A stretch of DNA of 6,405 nt. It comes from Chlamydiia bacterium. GTDB taxonomy: Bacteria > Chlamydiota > Chlamydiia > Chlamydiales > JACKPQ01. The DNA lies in NCBI GenBank assembly GCA_030433395.1, contig JAUILX010000059.1, positions 1 through 6,405 of the forward strand, written 5' to 3'. Below, one piece after another: positions 1-4,864 of the stretch (the first letter of the stretch is position 1; each line of letters begins with the position of its first letter). Below the pieces are notes generated by a model. The model made no database searches. It saw only the letters and a list, made by a program, of their open reading frames with translations, and was not told the origin of the DNA. The position numbers were made by a program, and so were the translations under genes.

Positions 1-472
1 AAAGCTCACGCTTGTGCTTAGGGCGCAAATGCCACATGATACGCTGAGAAATATCTCGTACATCGATAAGGCGCTGGCGAAAGTAGGCGTTTGTTTGCTT
101 TGAAAATTGCTGTTCATATTCTGTGATTACAGATCGAAAAACTGCTTCTGTATTCTGTAATCTGGAGCGAATCCGATCTTCAACGTGTGTTGTGATGAAT
201 GGATCTTCTAACATTTGTATGTGTGTATCAATGATTGCTGTGGCATCATCGGGATTTTCACAGGCAACACAAGCTTGTAAGTTTAATAGCTCATCACGTG
301 ATTTACCAAGCGCTTGACGATAACGTTCTATCTCTGAGTCCGCATCGTTTTTTTCGATAGAGAATTCAGGTATTGGCTCGACGCAGGGATCTTTGAGAAC
401 ATGCCCTATTCCAATGGCAATACCATCGCTTAGTGCTGCCCCCTCTAACACCAATTCCTTGCGCTTGCTCAT
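1..472 (-). CDS. ptsI: PTS Enzyme I (phosphoenolpyruvate-protein phosphotransferase), N-terminal part, runs off left edge
   Basis: Enzyme I takes phosphate from phosphoenolpyruvate onto a histidine and passes it to HPr in the cytoplasm. Only the first 157 codons are in the window. The N-terminus reads GAALSDGIAIGIGHVL (residues 11-26), the opening strand typical of Enzyme I. It is followed by a helical HPr-binding region with the family pattern IIDTHIQMLEDPFI (80-93) and IDVRDISQRI (136-145). The phosphorylated histidine normally lies near residue 190 and would be outside the window, so catalytic integrity cannot be judged. The ATG at 472-470 overlaps the ptsH stop as ATGA, indicating translational coupling. 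A GGGGAG at 480-475 is only 2 nt from this ATG. A GTG seven codons in, preceded by AAGGA, is an alternative start that would match the usual family N-terminus more closely. Confidence 0.93.
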   Translation of the reverse strand, partial: MSKRKELVLEGAALSDGIAIGIGHVLKDPCVEPIPEFSIEKNDADSEIERYRQALGKSRDELLNLQACVACENPDDATAIIDTHIQMLEDPFITTHVEDRIRSRLQNTEAVFRSVITEYEQQFSKQTNAYFRQRLIDVRDISQRIMWHLRPKHKREL

Positions 473-738
473 CGCTCCCCGAATTGATTTGTAAACGCCT
501 CTTCAAGCGCTTTCATTGTTTCATCAGCATCATCGCCATCAACTAAAACATCAATCACAGCATTCTTATGTGCTGACAGGACTAAAATCCCCATGATACT
601 CCGAGCATTGACCGTCTCTTTTTTGTACGAGAAAATCACTTTAGATTGCCTCTGCTGCAAAATGCGTGCAATGTAGGCAGCTGGCCTAGCATGAAGCCCT
701 AATGCAGTAGTAACCTTAAGCTGTTTTTCAATCTTCAA
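469..738 (-). CDS. ptsH: HPr phosphocarrier protein of the PTS
   Basis: HPr is the small cytoplasmic phosphocarrier between Enzyme I and sugar-specific EIIA proteins; when phosphorylated on a serine it becomes a regulator. The 89-residue product has the usual HPr length. The active-site motif GLHARPAA (14-21) puts the catalytic histidine at residue 16, and NARSIMGILVLSA (44-56) holds Ser47, equivalent to the Ser46 target of HPr kinase. The start codon is TTG (738-736), not ATG. It is supported by a strong Shine-Dalgarno GAGAGGG (752-746) 7 nt upstream and by the correct placement of the histidine. TTG overlaps the hprK stop as TTGA, and the ptsH stop overlaps ptsI as ATGA, so all three genes appear translationally coupled. 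The hprK neighbour implies Ser47 is really used for regulation. No EIIA, EIIB or EIIC gene is visible. Confidence 0.97.
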   Translation of the reverse strand: MKIEKQLKVTTALGLHARPAAYIARILQQRQSKVIFSYKKETVNARSIMGILVLSAHKNAVIDVLVDGDDADETMKALEEAFTNQFGER

Positions 739-1700
739 GGTGCTGCCCTCTCATATTGTTTTTGCCTCGAGGCAATTGTCTCCAACAGTTTTCTATTAAA
801 CTCTTTTGCTGAATTATATCCTAGACCTTTTAATCGATGGTTCAAAACAATGGTCTCAATCAGCTTTACAACATCACGTCCTGGCTTGACTGGAATGACG
901 TGAAAAGGCACCTTAATCCCTAAAATATCCCGCCTTTTTTCCTCTAAACCAACGCGGTCATAAAAGGCTTTATCATTCCAAGCTTCTAAATTGACAATCA
1001 CATCAATACGCTGCTTTTCACTGACACAAACTGCGCCATATAAATGTGCCACATTGATGATGCCGATACCGCGAATTTCAAGTAAATGCCGCGTCAATTC
1101 CGGGCCAGAACCTTCTAGATAGCTCCCCTCACGTTTACGTATGCGAACAACATCATCGCTAATCAAACGATGCCCTCTTTCGATAAGTCCAAGAGCTGCT
1201 TCACTTTTACCAACAGCCGAATCACCAGTGATCAATATACCAACGCCAAAAGCTTCAACAAGCGTACCGTGCTTTGATACCATGGGAGAAAACTCATCAG
1301 ATAAAATAACAGTGAGCTTTGAAAATAATCGCATCGTTGGGGAGGGCGTGCAAAGTAGTGGAATGCTTAAAGCTGCGCATCTAGCTCTCATTGCCTTTAG
1401 CGGCTCTAAACCCCTCGAAACAATCACTGCAGGGGCATCTTCCAAAATCACCTCTGCAAGCCTTTTCTCTTGAACATCTTTTTCAAGCCCAAGCAAATAG
1501 TCAATTTCTGCCCGGCCAAAAATTAGAATACGCCCTAAAGAGCGGTTTTTTACGTAACCCGTTAAGCTTAAACCTGGCCTCTCAGCTTCTGCTACCATAA
1601 TACGGCGATCTAAATTAGCATGGTCCCATTGCTCAAGCTTTAGCCGATCACCATAACGAGCGTAGAGGTCGCAGACGCTAAAAGAAATATCTTCGTCCAT
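735..1700 (-). CDS. hprK: HPr(Ser) kinase/phosphorylase
   Basis: HprK is a bifunctional cytoplasmic enzyme that phosphorylates HPr on the regulatory serine with ATP or pyrophosphate and removes it by phosphorolysis, coupling PTS activity to energy status. The 321-residue length is normal for the family. An N-terminal domain (about 1-130) precedes the catalytic domain. Visible motifs are SKHGTLVEAFG (142-152) with the conserved His144, the Walker A loop GDSAVGKS (159-166), the LISDDVV acidic motif (179-185) and the HprK signature LEIRGIGIINV (207-217). A KPGRDVVKLIE segment (272-282) near the C-terminus is also typical of the family. The ATG at 1700-1698 has AGGA (1713-1710) 9 nt upstream. It is the first gene of the hprK-ptsH-ptsI operon, so kinase, substrate and phosphodonor enzyme are co-expressed. 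No lesion is seen and activity looks intact. Confidence 0.96.
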   Translation of the reverse strand: MDEDISFSVCDLYARYGDRLKLEQWDHANLDRRIMVAEAERPGLSLTGYVKNRSLGRILIFGRAEIDYLLGLEKDVQEKRLAEVILEDAPAVIVSRGLEPLKAMRARCAALSIPLLCTPSPTMRLFSKLTVILSDEFSPMVSKHGTLVEAFGVGILITGDSAVGKSEAALGLIERGHRLISDDVVRIRKREGSYLEGSGPELTRHLLEIRGIGIINVAHLYGAVCVSEKQRIDVIVNLEAWNDKAFYDRVGLEEKRRDILGIKVPFHVIPVKPGRDVVKLIETIVLNHRLKGLGYNSAKEFNRKLLETIASRQKQYERAAP

Positions 1701-1707
1701 AATTTTT

Positions 1708-1745
1708 CATCCTAGAACAAAACTTCAATTAGGACCAATAATAAA
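1708..1745 (-). promoter_or_regulatory. Putative leader of the hprK-ptsH-ptsI operon (RBS and possible -10)
   Basis: Reading the minus strand, AGGA at 1713-1710 is a plausible ribosome binding site 9 nt before the hprK ATG. TATTAT at 1743-1738 matches five of six positions of a sigma70 -10 box. No convincing -35 box lies at the right distance upstream of it, so the promoter call is weak. The ribosome binding site is the better supported part. Confidence 0.3.
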
Positions 1746-1746
1746 T

Positions 1747-1776
1747 TTGAAAATTTAATCTCAGATGTGGTAAAAG
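1747..1776 (+). promoter_or_regulatory. Putative sigma70-type promoter for ndh-comEC
   Basis: TTGAAA (1747-1752) matches five of six -35 positions. It is followed after 18 nt by TAAAAG (1771-1776), a weak -10 box matching four of six. This would place a transcription start near 1783, about 15 nt before the ndh ATG. GAGG at 1788-1791, 7 nt before the ATG, is the ribosome binding site. A short inverted repeat TAAATTT-GA-AAATTTA (1742-1757) overlaps the -35 box and might be an operator or simply AT-rich sequence. Confidence 0.4.
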
Positions 1777-1798
1777 TTAAATACGGCGAGGATCATTT

Positions 1799-3067
1799 AT
1801 GGGATTTACAAGAGTAATTATTGTTGGAGGAGGTTTTGGTGGGCTCAATGCTGCCAAAAACCTGCGAAAGGCTAAAATAGAGCTGATCCTAATCGATAAA
1901 AAGAACCATCATTTATTCCAACCCCTACTCTATCAAGTAGCTAGCGCAGCCTTATCCCCTGCCGATATCGCTATTCCTCTACGCGAAATCCTACGCGATC
2001 ACAAAAACACCACCGTCCTGATGGGAGATGTTGTTGATGTCGATAGAGAAAAGCGCCTCATCACGCTTGGTAATGGGGAAACCATGCACTTTGATTTCCT
2101 TGTGATTGCTGCCGGCGCTCGACACTCGTATTTTGGAAATGATCAGTGGGAAAAATTTGCCCCCGGTCTAAAAACAGTTTCAGACGCCCTGAATATCCGC
2201 GAGCGCCTTCTCACATCTTTTGAAAAAGCCGAGCGATGTGACAGCATTCAAGAAGCGAACAAATATCTCAATTTTGTCATCATTGGAGCAGGACCAACAG
2301 GTGTTGAGATGGCAGGAGCCATTGCTGAAATCGCCCACAAAACCATGATCCGCAATTTTCGCCGTATCAAGCCTGAAAAAGCCCGCATCTATCTACTTGA
2401 ATCAGCTCCAAGAGTGCTTCCACCCTATCCAGAAAAGCTATCTAAGCGCGCTTGCAAAGACTTAGAAAAAATGGGCGTGAGCGTCATGACAGGAAAGCGC
2501 GTTACAAACGTTACAGATCAAGGCGTAGAACTCGAAGATGGGTTTATCGAATCAAAAAATGTGATCTGGGCAGCTGGGAACCAAGCAGCTCCACTTCTTC
2601 GCTCCCTTGATGCAGATCTCGATCGCCAAGGTCGTGTCCTCGTTGAAAAAGACCTATCAATTCCCAATTCACCCGAAATTTTCGTTATCGGCGATGCCGC
2701 TCATATGCTCAGCAAAAAAGGAGAGCCCATTCCAGCCGTTGCCACCGCAGCCATCCAAGAGGGTGCCTACATTGCTCAAATCATTAAAAAACGCATTCCA
2801 CAACAACTACGACCAAGATTTAAATACTTTGACAAAGGGAGCATGGCTACCATTGGGAGAGCAAAAGCTGTCGCCTATTTTGGAAAAATTAAATTCGCCG
2901 GTTTTCTAGCCTGGTGCGCATGGGGATTCATTCATATCATCTATCTTATCGGCTTTCGCAACCGCTTCAGCGTCGGTCTAAACTGGTTTTTCCATTACTT
3001 TTCAGGCATTCGAGGAGCGCGCCTTATTCACAAATCCATCGAAGAAGAAAAAGACAAAAAACAGTAA
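1799..3067 (+). CDS. ndh: Type II NADH:quinone oxidoreductase (NDH-2)
   Basis: NDH-2 is a monotopic inner-membrane flavoprotein that oxidises NADH and reduces quinone without pumping ions. The 422-residue product has the normal length and motif order. The FAD Rossmann motif IIVGGGFGGLNAA is at 7-19 and the NDH-2 hallmark FQPLLYQVA at 40-48. The second dinucleotide fold, for NADH, is FVIIGAGPTGVEMAGA (159-174). The FAD-closing motif IFVIGDAAH is at 294-302, with the quinone-site helix PAVATAAIQEGAYIA at 312-326. Near the C-terminus are FDKGSMATIGRA (344-355) and a hydrophobic, aromatic-rich stretch (about 368-402) typical of membrane anchoring. The ATG is preceded by GAGG 7 nt upstream. comEC follows after only 9 bp, so the two are probably co-transcribed, though no functional link is known. 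NDH-2 would serve NADH recycling in a cell with a compact respiratory chain. Confidence 0.95.
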   Translation: MGFTRVIIVGGGFGGLNAAKNLRKAKIELILIDKKNHHLFQPLLYQVASAALSPADIAIPLREILRDHKNTTVLMGDVVDVDREKRLITLGNGETMHFDFLVIAAGARHSYFGNDQWEKFAPGLKTVSDALNIRERLLTSFEKAERCDSIQEANKYLNFVIIGAGPTGVEMAGAIAEIAHKTMIRNFRRIKPEKARIYLLESAPRVLPPYPEKLSKRACKDLEKMGVSVMTGKRVTNVTDQGVELEDGFIESKNVIWAAGNQAAPLLRSLDADLDRQGRVLVEKDLSIPNSPEIFVIGDAAHMLSKKGEPIPAVATAAIQEGAYIAQIIKKRIPQQLRPRFKYFDKGSMATIGRAKAVAYFGKIKFAGFLAWCAWGFIHIIYLIGFRNRFSVGLNWFFHYFSGIRGARLIHKSIEEEKDKKQ

Positions 3068-3076
3068 ACTACGCGT

Positions 3077-4525
3077 ATGTTGTACCGCGCCACGCCAGCA
3101 TTTTTTTGCGCCATAGCTCTATGTCTTGGAACAGCTCTATTTCACGCCTTTAGCTTGACCCTTTGCATCATCGCCGTCGTCTATCTTTCATTCACACCAA
3201 AACACATGATTTTATTTTTGGCTATAGGCTTTATTTGCGCTTACTTAAGAGCTGATAACCCCCATCAAATCAAAACACCTATACATCTCACAGGCCAATT
3301 CGTCCCATCACGCTCTGCACATGCACAGCTCCCTTTTGGCAATGGCACCATTATCTACGGACATTTTGACAATTATCCCGTCTCCCTCCTTCTTCTTAAC
3401 CGCAAAAAGCTCCCCATTGATGGCACCTATAAAGTTTCAGGAACGCTCAAACCTGGAAAAGGAAAAAGCCTTCTTTTCAAGCCCGATAAAGGAACAAAAT
3501 GGATCAAAGAGCCCAAATCCTTCTCCATCGTAGGAGTGCGCTATCGCCTTAAGCACAAGCTAAAAAAGCATATTCAAGAAAATATCAAAGAAAAAGGAGC
3601 TGCAGAGTTTCTTTCAGCTATCCTTTGTGGCGAGCTTGAAAATCGCCACATGCGCTTTTACTTTAACAAAGTAGGTCTTTCACACATCTTAGCCATTTCT
3701 GGACTTCATTTTGGAATCATCGCCATGCTGATCGGCTGGCTGCTTAAAAAAACATTCCCTTTCAGATGGGTCACACCGCTGCTACTCATCGTCATTAATG
3801 CCTACGCGTGGATGCTTGGGGATAGCCCTTCTGTTTTACGCGCCTGCGCCATGATCGATATTGCGCTCTTAGGTAGGCTCACCGGTCGCTACGGCCACCC
3901 CATTAACTTTGTTGGCGCAGCAGCCCTATTTGAAATGATTCTTTTCCCCGAGCACATCTTGCACCGCGGCTTTCTGATGACCTACACCGCCACACTTTCA
4001 ATCCTGCTATTCTACCCAACCATGCATCGACTCACAGGCAAGCTATTCTTGCCCCGCACACGCCATGAAATCGCACAGTTTTCAAACCTTGGTCTTTGTG
4101 AGTTTATCATGTGCGGTTTCTTTCGTAAAATGATCGCTGTAACACTAGCTGTCAACGCAACCATGAGCATCATGATAACTGCCCTTTTTGGCTCTTTCCC
4201 GCTCTTGAGCCTCCTTTATAACCTGCTCATCCCCCCAATGCTAATCGTCTGCCTCACCTGCCTCATTATCGGCTTGAGCATCGGCCCTCTCGGCGCGCCC
4301 CTGCATGCATTCAACACCCTTTGGACAACCTTTATGCTCGATTTAATCCGCTATCCCCCGCAATTTCTGAACATAAAAATAAGAGCAAGCTGGCTCACGC
4401 CAGACCTTGCTCTTATTCTCATTAGCGCACTATTACTCTACGCCTTGTCCTATGCTGCTAAAAACCGCGGTAAGCTATCGGATACCCATTCAAGTGCATT
4501 TCCTCGCAGCGTGTCCATAATCTAA
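3077..4525 (+). CDS. comEC: ComEC/Rec2-family DNA-uptake channel protein, short form
   Basis: ComEC forms the inner-membrane channel that passes single-stranded DNA into the cytoplasm during natural transformation. N-terminal hydrophobic segments (about 8-57) are followed by a soluble OB-like region (about 66-150). The polytopic competence domain comes next: family motifs are GLSHILAISGLHFG (200-213), SPSVLRACAM (250-259) and FLMTYTATLSILLFYP (299-314), with more membrane helices to about 459. At 482 residues it lacks the C-terminal metallo-beta-lactamase-like domain of long forms such as the roughly 780-residue B. subtilis protein. I recall chlamydial ComEC also being short. It starts 9 bp after ndh with no good Shine-Dalgarno, suggesting coupling or readthrough. 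The final 21 residues (462-482) are encoded by the antisense strand of a repeat derived from the ankyrin gene, so this tail is probably not ancestral ComEC sequence. Confidence 0.88.
   Translation: MLYRATPAFFCAIALCLGTALFHAFSLTLCIIAVVYLSFTPKHMILFLAIGFICAYLRADNPHQIKTPIHLTGQFVPSRSAHAQLPFGNGTIIYGHFDNYPVSLLLLNRKKLPIDGTYKVSGTLKPGKGKSLLFKPDKGTKWIKEPKSFSIVGVRYRLKHKLKKHIQENIKEKGAAEFLSAILCGELENRHMRFYFNKVGLSHILAISGLHFGIIAMLIGWLLKKTFPFRWVTPLLLIVINAYAWMLGDSPSVLRACAMIDIALLGRLTGRYGHPINFVGAAALFEMILFPEHILHRGFLMTYTATLSILLFYPTMHRLTGKLFLPRTRHEIAQFSNLGLCEFIMCGFFRKMIAVTLAVNATMSIMITALFGSFPLLSLLYNLLIPPMLIVCLTCLIIGLSIGPLGAPLHAFNTLWTTFMLDLIRYPPQFLNIKIRASWLTPDLALILISALLLYALSYAAKNRGKLSDTHSSAFPRSVSII
4378..4417 (-). terminator. 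Strong hairpin, likely intrinsic terminator for minus-strand transcripts, inside the 3' end of comEC
   Basis: A perfect 12-bp inverted repeat (4378-4389 with 4406-4417) encloses a second 5-bp stem CTGGC/GCCAG (4390-4394 with 4399-4403), a TCAC loop and a 2-nt bulge. In minus-strand reading the stem ends in TTATT and runs straight into TTTATG, giving a U-rich tail. On the plus strand the stem is followed by CTCATT, a poor tail. It therefore reads as a terminator for the convergent ankyrin gene. It lies about 40 nt beyond the terminal stop codon of the decayed repeat copy, yet entirely within comEC codons 434-447. Whether it also affects comEC mRNA cannot be told. Confidence 0.6.
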
Positions 4526-4864
4526 ACGCTTAAAGGTTATCATGATAAGCGACTTCTTCCAAGTACAGCCCAAAGGTCATTTTAATCACTTTTGAAAGTC
4601 GCCAGCGATCTCCCAGCTACTCCACCATTTTTTTGCTGAGCGTAGGTTTTTCTTTTGCTGTTTTGGATGCAGCCTTTGCTTATGAGCGCCCAGTAGCTGA
4701 CACAGCCGCATGGTTGTTTTCATTACCTTCGGGATACCAACAGGTGACTTTAGGGCCGTCTCCGCTGTCGAGAAGAGTTTTGAATCGCTCCAATGCAAGC
4801 CTTTTGCCGTTGAGGGTGGCGGGAATGAGCACTAAAATATGGGTCTCACCGATGGTTGTGCCAA
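4458..4864 (-). pseudogene. Decayed copy of the C-terminal domain of the neighbouring ankyrin protein
   Basis: On the minus strand this stretch encodes a degenerate version of residues 347-479 of the adjacent ankyrin protein, for example GTTIGETHILVLIPATLNG, then ERFKTLLDS-DGPK and NNHAAV. It cannot be read through. Relative to the intact copy, two extra bases near 4700 shift the frame and lead to TAA at 4682-4680. Two bases are missing near 4631. In the restored frame TAG (4619-4617) replaces a CAG, and TAA (4532-4530) follows the HDNL motif. The frame finally ends in RGF-TAG (4460-4458) exactly where similarity to the intact copy ends. No start codon or ribosome site of its own is apparent. 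The lesions were found by hand alignment of the two copies. It may be a tandem duplicate of the domain or the 3' remnant of a second paralogous gene. Confidence 0.85.
4461..4864. repeat. Direct repeat, copy A (degenerate, overlaps comEC 3' end)
   Basis: This 404-bp segment is a direct repeat of 4934-5334, same orientation, displaced by about 470 bp. By eye the copies are roughly 80-88% identical, with net indels of +3, -2 and +2 bp. The right-hand 59 bp (4806-4864) are identical to 5276-5334. Its left 62 bp lie inside the comEC coding region. Confidence 0.93.

Noticed and set aside
1141..1600. Plus-strand open frames opposite hprK
   Set aside because: hprK has clear family motifs throughout this interval, so these are antisense shadows.
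4537..4548. 12-bp palindrome TTATCATGATAA just after the comEC stop, as a terminator or operator
   Set aside because: It has no loop and no U-tract, and lies inside the decayed repeat; the matching position of copy B is not palindromic, so it probably arose by drift.
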